Below, piece after piece: positions 42,640-51,824 of a DNA stretch of 64,000 nt; position 1 is the stretch's first letter; each line of letters starts with the position of its first letter. The DNA lies in the NCBI RefSeq assembly GCF_003287455.1, contig NZ_PRLC01000009.1, positions 60,027-124,026 on the forward strand, written 5' to 3'. The translations under genes and the position numbers were made by a program. This DNA is from Faecalibacterium hattorii (GTDB taxonomy: Bacteria; Bacillota; Clostridia; Oscillospirales; Ruminococcaceae). Under the pieces are notes generated by a model that saw only the letters and a program-made list of their open reading frames with translations, did no database searches and was not told where the DNA came from.

Positions 42640-44799
42640 TTAGATCTCATACCACTTGATCTCGTTGGCATCCAGATGCAGAGCAAAGCTGCTGCCGTCC
42701 GTGGTGTAAACGGTGGTATCCTGCGGCTCGTAGGTGTTGTTCACCACACAATACTTGCCGTTCTTGACGTAGGCGTGAACTTCTACATTATAATTGGAGC
42801 TGAACCATGTATGCAGTTCCTCCTCGCTGTGGGCACTCCACAGGATAGCGCGGTAAAGGGTGCGGCTGTTGGCAAAGCTGTACGGCACGCCGCTGATGTA
42901 CACGGCGCGCCCCTTGCCGAAGTCGTGTGCCGCCATCTGCACTTCTTTGTTTCGCTGCACCAGCACTTCGGTGCCTTCCAGCGCATAAATATTCCTCTTG
43001 CCCTCGCCAAAGTCAATGGGCCGGTCGGCATCCTGCAGAATGAAATGGTCCGGGTGTTCTTCCCAGTTGTACTTGTCGTAGTTGAGGGTGAAGCCGTTTT
43101 CTTCCTCCACGCCCAGCACGCTGGCAAGCTGGAGAATGTGGCCCTGATACGGGTGACCGGAAGGCTCACCCACGCCGATAAAGCCGCCGCCGTTCCAGAC
43201 GAACTTGCGGATAGCGGAGGAGATCTCCGGGTCTTCCCACCAGATGCCGCCGGTGTGTGCGGTATCGGCATCGCCGACATTGATAATGACATCCAACGAA
43301 TCCAGCAGATGCGGGTCGTTCTTGATATCCTCAAAGCTGATAAACTTCACATCAAAGGGCGCACCGGACAGCATCTCAATGACGCCGGCGTAGCTGTAAT
43401 TCTGCTTGTAATACAGGGCATGGTGTACCATGTGGCAGCCCCAAGCCCGCATTTTTCCCCAGCAGTTCAGCACAGCCACCCGCTTGACACAGTAGGGTGT
43501 GGTGCCCTTGATGTTCTCGTACAGTTCGCGGAACTCGTTGCAGACGCTCTCCACGTAGTCCACGAACTCCGGGAACTGCAAGGCCAGTTTCAGATAGCCG
43601 CCATAGCCGATGCGGTCGATGGGCTTGCGCAGGATAGCGCGGCGGGCTGTAACCCAGTTCTCCTTGGCTTCCCGCACCGGGTCGCCACCCTCGTGGAAGG
43701 TGTCGGGGAAGAAGTACGGCAGGAAACGGCCCTCGGTGTACTTCACGCCCTCAATGTCAGAGATCAGGCGCAGGGTGGAGCCGTTGCCCACACTGCCCAC
43801 TACGGCATCCAGTCCGATGGTCTTGAACTCCGGCATGAAAGGTTCGGTGCCGATCCAGTGATCGCCGAGGAACATCATGGCTTCGCACCCACACGCGTGG
43901 GTGATGTCCACCATCTCCTTGGCAAGCTTTGCCACCTCGCGGCGCTGGAAGGCCTGAAAATCCCGGAATTCCTTGCTGGGCACCCGGTACTGGTTGTTAT
44001 AGTAGCCCTGATCGATGATGTACTCCGGGCGGAACTTGTAGCCCACTTCCTGCTCAAACTGGTTGAGGATATAAGGGCTGACCGAAGCAGAGTATCCATA
44101 CCAGTCCACGAACTTCTCCCGCTTCAGCTCGTCGAAGATCAGGGTGAACTGGTGGAAGAAGGTGGTGTAGCGGATGACGTCAACATAGGGGTGCTCTGCA
44201 ATGAACTTGCGCAGGCGCTCCATGGAATACTTGTGGGTCTTGGGCTGACGCACGTCAAAGGTGATCTGGTGCTCAAAGTTCGTCCAGCCGTTGGTGGTAG
44301 CGTTGTACATATGCACCGGGTCCCAGATGAGGTAAGCCAGAAAACTGACGGTGTACTCATGGAACGGTACGGCCTGTACGGTCACACTGCCGTCGGCGTA
44401 GCTCCACTGCTCCGGCGGCACGGGCTGGCCGGTGGTTCGATCCATGACCTCCCACCAGCGGGTGATGTCGTCGTTGGTGTTCACCTGCATCAGCTCCGGG
44501 CTGATGCCCTTCATCAGCGGGATGGTCACGGTGTCGCCGGGGGCGGTGTAAAAGCCGGTCATGATGTAGCACTGCTGTACCTCGTCCGGGTTTGCCTTTG
44601 CCCATGCGTTGTCCTTGCGGGTGGTATAGTAGGTGGAGTAGATCTTGGCGTCTGCATCCTTGAGCTGTTGCGGAAAGTCGGTGCCGTCGCAGTCGCGGAT
44701 GGCATCAGCACCCCACTTTTTTAAGATCTCCAGCGTTTCGGGCACAACGTCCAAGTCGGTGGGGATGGTCACGCGCCCGGACTTTCTTGTTTCATCCAT
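42640..44799 (-). CDS. 1,3-beta-galactosyl-N-acetylhexosamine phosphorylase (GH112)
   Basis: A 719-aa cytoplasmic GH112 enzyme that phosphorolyses galacto-N-biose or lacto-N-biose I to galactose-1-phosphate and GalNAc or GlcNAc. The length matches the family. Recognisable blocks are KSGRVTIPTDLDVVPETLEI, KKWGADAIRDCDGTDFPQQL, STYYTTRKDNAWAKANPDE, FFHQFTLIFDELKREKFVDW, YGYSASVSPYILNQFE, MMFLGDHWIGTEPF and FSFANSRT-like YSFANSRTLYRAIL. The catalytic Asp expected in the middle of the barrel lies in one of these. It is last in a transporter operon and co-regulated with an N-acetylhexosamine kinase. Preference for mucin-type GNB or milk-type LNB cannot be read here. Confidence 0.95.
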   Translation of the reverse strand: MDETRKSGRVTIPTDLDVVPETLEILKKWGADAIRDCDGTDFPQQLKDADAKIYSTYYTTRKDNAWAKANPDEVQQCYIMTGFYTAPGDTVTIPLMKGISPELMQVNTNDDITRWWEVMDRTTGQPVPPEQWSYADGSVTVQAVPFHEYTVSFLAYLIWDPVHMYNATTNGWTNFEHQITFDVRQPKTHKYSMERLRKFIAEHPYVDVIRYTTFFHQFTLIFDELKREKFVDWYGYSASVSPYILNQFEQEVGYKFRPEYIIDQGYYNNQYRVPSKEFRDFQAFQRREVAKLAKEMVDITHACGCEAMMFLGDHWIGTEPFMPEFKTIGLDAVVGSVGNGSTLRLISDIEGVKYTEGRFLPYFFPDTFHEGGDPVREAKENWVTARRAILRKPIDRIGYGGYLKLALQFPEFVDYVESVCNEFRELYENIKGTTPYCVKRVAVLNCWGKMRAWGCHMVHHALYYKQNYSYAGVIEMLSGAPFDVKFISFEDIKNDPHLLDSLDVIINVGDADTAHTGGIWWEDPEISSAIRKFVWNGGGFIGVGEPSGHPYQGHILQLASVLGVEEENGFTLNYDKYNWEEHPDHFILQDADRPIDFGEGKRNIYALEGTEVLVQRNKEVQMAAHDFGKGRAVYISGVPYSFANSRTLYRAILWSAHSEEELHTWFSSNYNVEVHAYVKNGKYCVVNNTYEPQDTTVYTTDGSSFALHLDANEIKWYEI

Positions 44800-44838
44800 G
44801 GGAAACTCTCCTTTTGCCTCTCTTTGAATCGTAGGGGG

Positions 44839-45027
44839 TCAATCGTAGGCGGCGTTATACAGCGCCAGCACAGCCAGCAGCAGCGCTACGCCCACCAGCA
44901 TGATGCCAAGCCCTGCCAGCTGCCCGGTCATTTTCCAGCCGGACACCACCAGCACCAGTGCCAGTACGAACAGCACCAGCATCAGGATCATGCGCAGGGC
45001 GGGATGGTTTTTCCAATATGCTTTCAT
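44839..45027 (-). CDS. Small membrane protein, DUF6903 type
   Basis: A 62-aa protein with two hydrophobic helices, LRMILMLVLFVLALVLVVSG and LAGLGIMLVGVALLLAVLAL, joined by a WKMTGQ turn and ending YNAAYD. Small proteins of this form (annotated DUF6903) recur between the permease and phosphorylase genes of GNB/LNB clusters, which supports both the coding call and a link to the transporter. Role is unknown; it might be a transporter accessory. It follows the permease stop by 11 bp. Confidence 0.75.
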   Translation of the reverse strand: MKAYWKNHPALRMILMLVLFVLALVLVVSGWKMTGQLAGLGIMLVGVALLLAVLALYNAAYD

Positions 45028-45038
45028 CGTCTGTCACC

Positions 45039-45935
45039 TTAACCTTTCAGGCCGCCCACGGTCATGCCCTGCGTCAGCTGCCGCTGCACGCAGATGTACA
45101 AAATCAGGGTGGGCAGCATCACCAGCACAAGGCCTGCATACATCGTGCCGTACTGGGCGGCGCTCTGCTGCGCCTGCATCAGGTTCAAAAGACCTACCGG
45201 CAGGGTGCGGGGTGCCTTGGTGGAGCTCATCAGGGTCATGGAGATGATATACTCGTTCCAGAAGGACAGGAAGTTGAACAGGATGATGGTGATGATGGAG
45301 GGCTTTGCCATGGGGAAGATGATGCGGGTCATGGTGGAAAAGTAGCTTGCACCGTCGATGTAGGCGGCCTCCTCAAAATCGTGGGGCAGGGTGGCAAAGT
45401 AGCCCGACAGCAGGTAGATGGTAAAGGGCAGCGCGGTGGCGGCGTACACCACCGCCAGCACCACCAGATTGTTCAGCAGAAAGCCGCTGCCGAAATGGCC
45501 TTTCAGCCACACATCGCTGTCCCGCAGCATCAAAAAGATGGGCACCACGATGTAGTTCACGTTGATGAACAGGCCCGCCATGAACAGGGTGTTCAGTACC
45601 TTGCGCCCCTTGAAGTAGAAGCGGGACAGGCAGTAGGCGGCGGGCAGGGCAACGACCAGCAGCAGCGCCAGCGCCAGCGCGGTGACGATGACCGAGTTGA
45701 GCATATATTCGCCCATTTTCGCGCCGTTCCATGCGTTGACGAAGTTCTGCCAGTAGAACCCGGCGGGCAGTGCCCATGGGTTGCCGTAGAACTCTGCATT
45801 CTGCTTGATGGAGGCCATGAACACCCATGCCACCGGCACGATGATGGTAACGGCCAGCAGAACCAGCACAAAATAGATGAAAAACTTGTACAGACCTTCC
45901 GCAGAGCGGGAAGATTTTTCGGTGGTATTCTGCAT
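45039..45935 (-). CDS. Carbohydrate ABC transporter permease (MalG type)
   Basis: A 298-aa CUT1 permease with six predicted helices, starting FFIYFVLVLLAVTIIVPVAW. Further blocks are NSVIVTALALALLLVVALPA, AAYCLSRFYFKG, and the ATPase-docking EAA loop FEEAAYIDGASYFSTMTRII. The C-terminus QRQLTQGMTVGGLKG is characteristic of MalG-type permeases. It partners the upstream MalF-type permease and the binding lipoprotein to import the disaccharide. No ATPase gene is in the cluster, so a shared multi-sugar ATPase (MsmK type) encoded elsewhere probably serves it. AAGGAGGGAAG precedes the ATG. Confidence 0.93.
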   Translation of the reverse strand: MQNTTEKSSRSAEGLYKFFIYFVLVLLAVTIIVPVAWVFMASIKQNAEFYGNPWALPAGFYWQNFVNAWNGAKMGEYMLNSVIVTALALALLLVVALPAAYCLSRFYFKGRKVLNTLFMAGLFINVNYIVVPIFLMLRDSDVWLKGHFGSGFLLNNLVVLAVVYAATALPFTIYLLSGYFATLPHDFEEAAYIDGASYFSTMTRIIFPMAKPSIITIILFNFLSFWNEYIISMTLMSSTKAPRTLPVGLLNLMQAQQSAAQYGTMYAGLVLVMLPTLILYICVQRQLTQGMTVGGLKG

Positions 45936-45947
45936 CTTCTTCCCTCC

Positions 45948-46832
45948 TTAAAATTCCAGCGTATCGCGGTTGGTGACCTTGTTGACACAGGCGGACAGGG
46001 CAAACGAGAACAGGAAGATTACCACGCCGATGGCCATACTGTAACCATACAGGCCAGCGTCTTTCTGGCTGTACATATAGTTCAGCGCCACATCCGATGC
46101 GCCGTTGGGCCCGCCGCTGGTCATGGCCTTGACGAAGAGGAAAGCCATGTTGATGGTGGAGATGATAAAGAAGGTGAGGGTGGTGCGGATATTCGTCCAG
46201 ATGAGGGGGATGGTGATCTGGAAGAACTGGGTCAGCCGCCCGGCACCGTCCAGATTGGCGCTCTCGTACAGGCTGATGGGCACGGCAGACATGGAGGCCA
46301 TGTACATGACCATGTAGTAGCCGATGGCCTGCCACACCATGGCAATGATGATGGAGGGGATGACCAGTTTTTCGCCCTTCCACAGGATGGGGTCGCTCAT
46401 GTTGTGGAACAGGCCGATGATGCTGTTCAGCATGCCGTTTTCCGGCTTATAGATGGCAGAGAAGATGCCGGAGATGACGACCACCGACAGGATGTTGGGG
46501 ATGTAGAAGATGATGCGGAAAAAGTTCTGGCCTTTGATCTTTTCGCGGGTGAGGATGGCGGCAAACACCAGCGCAAACGCAAAGGTGACGATGGTGACCA
46601 CCACCACGAGCAGGATCATATTCTGCATGGAGCGGATGAACTGGGCGTCCCGCAGCAGATGCTGGAAGTTTTTAAGCCCCACAAAGGTCTCGTTGGGAGA
46701 ATAGGCACCCCGCTCATACAAACTCATGCGGAACACGTTGAGGGTGGGCAGGATCATAAAGAGGAAAAACAGGATGGTAGCCGGTGCCACACAGAGGAAT
46801 ACGAACCGTTTGCGGCTTTTATCCGTTCTCAT
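45948..46832 (-). CDS. Carbohydrate ABC transporter permease (MalF type)
   Basis: A 294-aa CUT1 permease, MRTDKSRKRFVFLCVAPATI then LFFLFMILPTLNVFRMSLYE at the N-terminus. The docking loop lies in LYESANLDGAGRLTQFFQIT and the protein ends SACVNKVTNRDTLEF. The frame is open for 29 codons upstream, overlapping the binding-protein terminator; the ATG at MRTDKSRK follows AAAGGAGCGG and is preferred. It forms the heterodimeric channel with the next permease. The terminator upstream of it should reduce permease expression relative to the binding protein. Confidence 0.93.
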   Translation of the reverse strand: MRTDKSRKRFVFLCVAPATILFFLFMILPTLNVFRMSLYERGAYSPNETFVGLKNFQHLLRDAQFIRSMQNMILLVVVVTIVTFAFALVFAAILTREKIKGQNFFRIIFYIPNILSVVVISGIFSAIYKPENGMLNSIIGLFHNMSDPILWKGEKLVIPSIIIAMVWQAIGYYMVMYMASMSAVPISLYESANLDGAGRLTQFFQITIPLIWTNIRTTLTFFIISTINMAFLFVKAMTSGGPNGASDVALNYMYSQKDAGLYGYSMAIGVVIFLFSFALSACVNKVTNRDTLEF

Positions 46833-46873
46833 AGGGGATTGACCGCTCCTTTCTTGATGGTACTGTACAGCCC

Positions 46874-46906
46874 AAAAAAGCGGAGGCGGTAAAAACCGCC
46901 CCCGCT
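46874..46906 (-). terminator. Intra-operon terminator after the sugar-binding protein gene
   Basis: On the minus strand AGCGGGGGCGG pairs with CCGCCTCCGCT around TTTTTA and runs into TTTTTT. It lies between the binding-protein stop and the first permease. Confidence 0.85.
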
Positions 46907-46919
46907 GGGCAGGGCTCAA

Positions 46920-48293
46920 TTACTCGATGATGTTGGCGCGCATCTGGTCGCTGGCGGACTTGATGCCGTCGATCCACTGCTGCTCGGTCATGCTGCCGGA
47001 CACCAGAGAGTTGACAGGGTCGAAGAACACGGTGCGGACTTCCACGCCGGGGATCGCGGTAAAGGAAGCGAAGTTGCCCATAGCTGCCTTTGCGCCGTTA
47101 TCATAAATGGAGTAGAACATCTTGTTGTCGCCTTCCAGACTGTCGGCGATGCCCAGCACAGGCTGGATAGCGCCGCTCTCGGCAAACAGCTTGCAGGCTT
47201 CATCGCTGTACAGATAGGCTACAAACTGCTTGGCTGCATCCAGATGTTCTGCACCCGCCGGGATCCATGCCTGCTCGAACCAAGTGTAGCTGTACTGGTC
47301 GCCGCCCGCCTTGACAGCCGGCAGAGCAGTCATGCCCCACTCGAAGCCGTCGGCGCGGGGTGCTTCGGCCATCTCGCCCACGATCCAAGTGCCGTTGGGC
47401 ATGAACAGGGCCTTGTTATCCAGCACCAGCTGCTGATTCTGGGTAAAGTCCTGATCGTTGGCCTGTGCTGGAGTGATGGGATTGGTGTAGGAGGCCAGCT
47501 TAGTCACGATATCAAAACAGGTCTGTGCCTCGGGGGTGTCCCAGATGCCCTCGGTGTAGTGGGTGGCCTTGTTGAAGAACTCCGGGCCGCCGGCAGCGTA
47601 CATCAGCGCATAGAAGAAGGCGTCGAAGTAGCCAGTGGTGGGGTAGGTGAACAGATAGGTGCCCTCGGCAGCAGCCTTATCACCCAGTTCCCACATTTCA
47701 TCCCAAGTGGTGGGCATGTCCCAGCCCTTTTCCTTCAGGAAACCGGCGTTGTAGAACAGGCCGCAGGGGCTGTAGAACATGGGAGCCAGATAGGTTTTGC
47801 CGTCGCCGTAGGGGTTGGTCAGGGAGGTGTCGGTAAAGCCGCCGGCGATCTTCTCGCTCACCTTCTTGCTCTCGCCGGGCACGGTCATGCTCAGCACATC
47901 GGTGATGTCGGCGATCAGGTTGCCCTTGATAAACTGCTCGGTCAGGGCAGCTTCGCGGCCGGTGGCCAGATGGACCACGTCGGGGTAGTCGCCGCCCTGC
48001 ATGGAGGGGCCGATGACATCTTCCAGATTCTTGTCGGTGGTCAGCTCCACTTTGATGCCGGTCTGGGCGGTAAAGGCATCAGTGACTTTCTGCCACATCT
48101 CGGAACCGTAAGCGGTCTCAATGGCGGCGACCTTGATGGTCACGTCCTCAGCGGGAGCAGCGGACGATGCAACGGCAGAAGAAGCTGTGCTGGACGCGGT
48201 AGAGCTGGAAGAACCGCCGCAGGCGGCCAGACCCAGTGCAGCGGCACCCACGCCAGCCGCTTTCAGAAAATTGCGACGAGAAATGCGTTTCAT
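46920..48293 (-). CDS. Sugar ABC transporter substrate-binding lipoprotein (GNB/LNB uptake)
   Basis: A 457-aa family 1 extracellular solute-binding protein. The signal MKRISRRNFLKAAGVGAAAL contains a twin-arginine-like motif and ends in lipobox LAAC, followed by a Ser/Ala tether. The mature part has KVTDAFTAQTGIKVELTTDK, QGGDYPDVVHLATGREA, FYNAGFLKEKGWDMPTTWDE and QLVLDNKALFMPNGTWIVGE, typical of disaccharide receptors. First gene of the operon, with a consensus promoter and a leader hairpin. Position with GH112 and N-acetylhexosamine kinase predicts galacto-N-biose or lacto-N-biose I as ligand; this is inference from context. Confidence 0.92.
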   Translation of the reverse strand: MKRISRRNFLKAAGVGAAALGLAACGGSSSSTASSTASSAVASSAAPAEDVTIKVAAIETAYGSEMWQKVTDAFTAQTGIKVELTTDKNLEDVIGPSMQGGDYPDVVHLATGREAALTEQFIKGNLIADITDVLSMTVPGESKKVSEKIAGGFTDTSLTNPYGDGKTYLAPMFYSPCGLFYNAGFLKEKGWDMPTTWDEMWELGDKAAAEGTYLFTYPTTGYFDAFFYALMYAAGGPEFFNKATHYTEGIWDTPEAQTCFDIVTKLASYTNPITPAQANDQDFTQNQQLVLDNKALFMPNGTWIVGEMAEAPRADGFEWGMTALPAVKAGGDQYSYTWFEQAWIPAGAEHLDAAKQFVAYLYSDEACKLFAESGAIQPVLGIADSLEGDNKMFYSIYDNGAKAAMGNFASFTAIPGVEVRTVFFDPVNSLVSGSMTEQQWIDGIKSASDQMRANIIE

Positions 48294-48380
48294 AGTGTAT
48301 CCTCCATCATAAAATTCCGTTCAAAACACAGCCGGGGCAAACAGGCTTCGTCCGAGAGGGCTGTGGTTTTTTCTGGTTCC

Positions 48381-48409
48381 AATATAGAGGTTTTTACGGT
48401 TTGCAGCAA
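48381..48409 (-). promoter_or_regulatory. Promoter of the GNB/LNB transport operon
   Basis: On the minus strand TTGCTG and TATATT are 17 bp apart. The leader then carries CACAGCC/GGCTGTG, which could be an attenuator-like hairpin or an operator. Confidence 0.65.
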
Positions 48410-48578
48410 GGTCTTTGTTGCTTCATTTTTTAGAAATATTGCTTTTTGGAAAATTCTTTCAGCAAAAGCACTAAAATTGGCCGAATTGTTTTGGAACATT
48501 TCCCCATCTGTAACCAATTTGACACATTTTTGCATGCTATCAAAGGCAAAAGTATTGATCCTATCCAAAAATCAGGGC

Positions 48579-48607
48579 TTGCATTTTTTCTTCATTGCCT
48601 CTATAAT
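48579..48607 (+). promoter_or_regulatory. Promoter of the AraC regulator and kinase genes
   Basis: TTGCAT and a perfect TATAAT are 17 bp apart. The gap between the two divergent promoters (about 170 bp) is AT-rich and the natural place for the AraC operators. Confidence 0.75.
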
Positions 48608-48709
48608 GAGAAAAAACGTACGAAGTACCGCATCGTTTTTAGGTTCATATTTTTAGTATCTTGCTTTTATTTTTATGTTTTTTGCTCTTCGCCTCAAAAG
48701 GAGCCATTT

Positions 48710-49576
48710 ATGAGTACCGAGCGATTTGATATCCGCCATGCTCCCGCTCCACGGGAATCCTTCCGGCTGCTGTACATCAGCAAAAGCAAATTTGGCGGCG
48801 ATTGGAATAGCACTGCCCACACCCATTCCTGCACAGAGCTGTTCTACTGTCTGAGCGGAGAAGGTCAGTTTTATTTAAGCGGTCAGCTTTATCCGGTCAA
48901 ACCGGATGATATGATTATCGTCAATCCGCAGGTAGAGCATACCGAGTTGAGCCTGAATGCTTCACCGCTGGAATACATTGTATTGGGCGTTGCTGGCATC
49001 GAGATCTTATTTGGAAAATCAGATTCTTCCTACGCCATATTCAACTGCCGGGAAAATCGGGAGCGGATGGTGACGCTGCTCCATATGCTGCTGGCCGAAG
49101 CAGACCGCAGTCTGGACGGCTGCGAAACGGTCTGTCAGGATCTGCTGGAAGTGCTGCTCATCTGGCTGGTGCGGTGTACCACGCTTTCTTTGCAGGTAGA
49201 GGAAACGCCCCGCTCCGACAGCCGGGAGTGTGTGGAGATCAAGCGGTATCTGGACAGCAACTACCGCGAAGATATCTCGCTGGATACCCTTGCCGAAATC
49301 GCCCACATCAACAAATACTATCTGGCCCATACCTTCCAAAAAGAGTATGGCATCTCTCCGATCACCTATCTGAACCGCCGCCGCATTGAGGAAAGCAAAT
49401 ATATGCTGGGCAACACCGGTTACAGTCTGGCGCAGATCAGCGAGTTGATGGGCTTTTCCTCTCCCAGCTATTTTTCCCAATGCTTCCGCAAGGCGGAAGG
49501 CTTGACCCCCAATGAATACCGCCGTCAGGTGCGGCAGGGACAACGCCCTGCCCCGTCAAAACGGCATGAAGTATAA
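48710..49576 (+). CDS. AraC family transcriptional regulator of the GNB/LNB cluster
   Basis: A 288-aa regulator. The N-terminal cupin sensor has STAHTHSCTELFYCLSGEGQ, FYLSGQLYPVKPDDMIIVNP and VEHTELSLNASPLEYIVLGV. The C-terminal AraC DNA-binding domain has two helix-turn-helix units: DISLDTLAEIAHINKYYLAH followed by FQKEYGISPITYLNRRRIEE, then YSLAQISELMGFSSPSYFSQ and FRKAEGLTPNEYRR. The frame extends upstream into the promoter, so the ATG after AAAGGAG is used. Divergent from the transporter operon and 16 bp before the kinase gene, it very likely controls both in response to the imported sugar. Confidence 0.93.
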   Translation: MSTERFDIRHAPAPRESFRLLYISKSKFGGDWNSTAHTHSCTELFYCLSGEGQFYLSGQLYPVKPDDMIIVNPQVEHTELSLNASPLEYIVLGVAGIEILFGKSDSSYAIFNCRENRERMVTLLHMLLAEADRSLDGCETVCQDLLEVLLIWLVRCTTLSLQVEETPRSDSRECVEIKRYLDSNYREDISLDTLAEIAHINKYYLAHTFQKEYGISPITYLNRRRIEESKYMLGNTGYSLAQISELMGFSSPSYFSQCFRKAEGLTPNEYRRQVRQGQRPAPSKRHEV

Positions 49577-49592
49577 CGAAAACGAGGAATTT

Positions 49593-50705
49593 ATGATGAA
49601 ATCCGTTACCCTTTCTCTGCTCCAGTCTGCTGCAAATGCCTTTGATTTTGGCGGGCCTGTGCTCTGCGATGCTCACCACTATGGTGAGGGGCATATCAAC
49701 GACACCTTTGTGGTCTGGCGGGAAGATCATTCCAAACGCTTTATTTTGCAGCGCATCAACACAGATACCTTTACTAACCCGGTGGGCCTGATGGAGAATG
49801 TCTGCGGCGTGACCCGGCATCTGCGGGCGAAAATTCTTGCCGAGGGCGGCGACCCAGCACGGGAAACGCTGAATGTCATCCCAACTTTGTCGGGGTCGAC
49901 TTGCTATCTAGATGCAGACGGCGGCGCATGGCGTGCCTACGACTTTGTAGAAGATACCATCTGTTTGCAGCAGGTCGGCAGCGAAGCCGACTTCCGCACC
50001 GTGGCCGAGACACTGGGCAAATTCCAGAACCAGCTGGAGGATTACCCGGCCTCCACGCTCCACGAAACCATCGCCCGCTTCCACGACACGCCCAACCGCT
50101 ATGCCAATTTTGAAAAAGCCCTCGCCGCCGATGCACTGGGCCGAGCAAAAAATATCACGTCGGAAATCGAATTTATCCATGCGAGGGAGCAGGACTGCCA
50201 TGTCCTGCTGGATCAGCTGGCAGCTGGCGAAATTCCTCTGCGCGTCACCCACAATGATACCAAGATCAACAATGTCCTCATCGATGCCGCTACCGGAAAA
50301 GGCATCTGTGTCATTGACCTCGACACCGTGATGCCGGGACTTTCGGCCTACGACTTCGGCGATTCCATCCGCACCGGTGCCAACGACTGCGCTGAGGACG
50401 AACCTGACCAGAGCAAAGTCCATTTTGACCTGCATCTGTACGAAGTGTTCGCCAAAGGGTATCTCTCCACTGCCGGGGCATCCATGAGCATAGCAGAAAA
50501 AAAGAGCCTTGCATGGGGTGCAAGGCTCATGACGCTGGAATGCGGCATCCGTTTTCTGACTGACTATCTGGAGGGCGACCATTATTTCCATATTGCTCGC
50601 CCGGATCACAACCTCGACCGCGCCCGCACCCAGTTCACACTGGTGCGGCAGATGGAAGAGGTTTTCGATCAGATGCTGGAAATCGTCTGCCCGGACAATC
50701 ACTGA
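49593..50705 (+). CDS. nahK: N-acetylhexosamine 1-kinase-like phosphotransferase
   Basis: A 370-aa aminoglycoside-phosphotransferase-fold kinase. It reads HHYGEGHINDTFVVWREDHS, KRFILQRINTDTFTNPVGLM at the nucleotide lobe, the catalytic loop RVTHNDTKINNVLIDAAT and the metal site ICVIDLDTVMPGL, then AYDFGDSIRTGAND. These match NahK (LnpB) of the lacto-N-biose pathway, which phosphorylates GlcNAc and GalNAc at C1 using ATP, the step after GH112 phosphorolysis. Length fits. GAGG lies 5 nt before the first of two adjacent ATGs. The uridylyltransferase and epimerase of the bifidobacterial pathway are not in the cluster and must be elsewhere. Confidence 0.9.
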   Translation: MMKSVTLSLLQSAANAFDFGGPVLCDAHHYGEGHINDTFVVWREDHSKRFILQRINTDTFTNPVGLMENVCGVTRHLRAKILAEGGDPARETLNVIPTLSGSTCYLDADGGAWRAYDFVEDTICLQQVGSEADFRTVAETLGKFQNQLEDYPASTLHETIARFHDTPNRYANFEKALAADALGRAKNITSEIEFIHAREQDCHVLLDQLAAGEIPLRVTHNDTKINNVLIDAATGKGICVIDLDTVMPGLSAYDFGDSIRTGANDCAEDEPDQSKVHFDLHLYEVFAKGYLSTAGASMSIAEKKSLAWGARLMTLECGIRFLTDYLEGDHYFHIARPDHNLDRARTQFTLVRQMEEVFDQMLEIVCPDNH

Positions 50706-50734
50706 TTTCGCAATCTCCTCCATTCGGATACAGC

Positions 50735-50781
50735 AAGAAGCATGGACGCTCTCCTTTTCGGGGGCGTCCATGCTTCTTTTT
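50735..50781 (+). terminator. Terminator after the kinase gene
   Basis: AGAAGCATGGACGC pairs with GCGTCCATGCTTCT around a 14-nt loop, followed by TTTT. Confidence 0.9.
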
Positions 50782-50833
50782 ACAGCTTATCCCTACTGCG
50801 CCATGACCTCACACTTTCCGTGAGCAAGCCGGA

Positions 50834-50919
50834 CAACGCCCCTCCATCTGCTGTCGCAGACCGCGCTGCCGCTTAAAAGCCCAACTGGGGCTTTCATTGC
50901 TCCGCTACACTTCGCAAAC
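50834..50919. repeat. Second repeat family, copy 1
   Basis: The sequence CCCCTCCATCTGCT, CGCAGACCG, CGCTTAAAAGCCC and ACTGGGGCTTTCATTGCT recurs almost unchanged near 57.2 kb in the same orientation. AAAGCCC/GGGGCTTT forms a small terminator-like hairpin. No ORF covers it. Confidence 0.75.
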
Positions 50920-50974
50920 GCGGTCCCACCCCAAACCTTGCTAAGATTGTTTACGGCCAACTGGAAATTGTCTG

Positions 50975-51790
50975 TTATAAAATATCAGCAACAAATTCCT
51001 CTATCAAACGATTCACCTGTTCGGGTTTGTCTGTATTGGAATTGTGTCCTGCTCCTTCGATCCACGTCAAAGGAATTTTCGTATTGCGATGCCATGCTTT
51101 GTTGTACCGTATACACGAACTAGCGTGATCTTGTGTGCCGCACATCAATAATGCGGGACACTTGATTTCATACGGCAGGTCCTTCTCCATAGCCGCTGCC
51201 AAAATACGAAAACCATGTCCGGCGATTTGCGCATAGCGTTTCTGATTGCCGTCATAAGTCAGCATTATTTCACGCATGAGATTTCTACCATAATCAGACG
51301 TGGCAACGCCTTCCGACCCCAATTTCAGGAGCCATTTCCACGGATAGTGAGCATATACCGGTTCCATCCGTTTCAAAAGCCAGATCTCAACTGCCGTCAC
51401 ATAGCTTCGTTGCAGCGGTGCAGAATCAATGGAGACAAAACCCGTCATTTTGTCTGGGTAAAGCTGTGCATAAGCCTGTCCCACATATCCACCCATGGAC
51501 TGCCCAACAATGACAGGCTTTGTGATTCCTTCTTGGTTTAAGATATCATCCAGCCATTTTGCCTTATCGAACAGATCAAAATCAAATCGAAACGGCCATG
51601 AGGAACCGTGTGCCGGCGCATCCCAGACGATAACATTATACCTGTTCTCGAAATACTGAATCTACTTATCAAACAATCGATGGTCTGCCGTCAATCCCGG
51701 CAGAAAAACAAGCGTAATTGTATCCGGGTTTGACACACTCACCCAATAGTGAATCGTTCCGCAACGGGTCTGATATGTCCGTTCCTCCAT
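50975..51790 (-). pseudogene. Alpha/beta hydrolase gene with an in-frame amber codon
   Basis: The full frame would encode 271 aa: MEERTYQTRCGTIHYWVSVS, a GFLPG-like LVFLPGLTADHRLFDK, then TAG at codon 43 (51664-51662), then IQYFENRYNVIVWDAPAHGS, the nucleophile elbow VIVGQSMGGYVGQAYA, the acid region CPALLMCGTQDHAS and the His in WIEGAGHNSNTDKPEQV. Everything but the stop is intact, and CAG to TAG is a one-base change (Gln is usual before the next strand), so inactivation is recent or the codon is read through. A downstream restart at MGGYVGQ would lack the catalytic Ser-containing elbow start. It lies between two repeat copies. Confidence 0.8.
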
Positions 51791-51824
51791 TGAGCTTCCC
51801 TCCCATAACTTCCGCTTTAGATGC

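Noticed and set aside
44958..46892. 644-codon plus-strand frame opposite the sugar permeases
   Set aside because: Mirror of two membrane proteins, hence the His/Gln/Asp-rich composition; no ribosome site or family.
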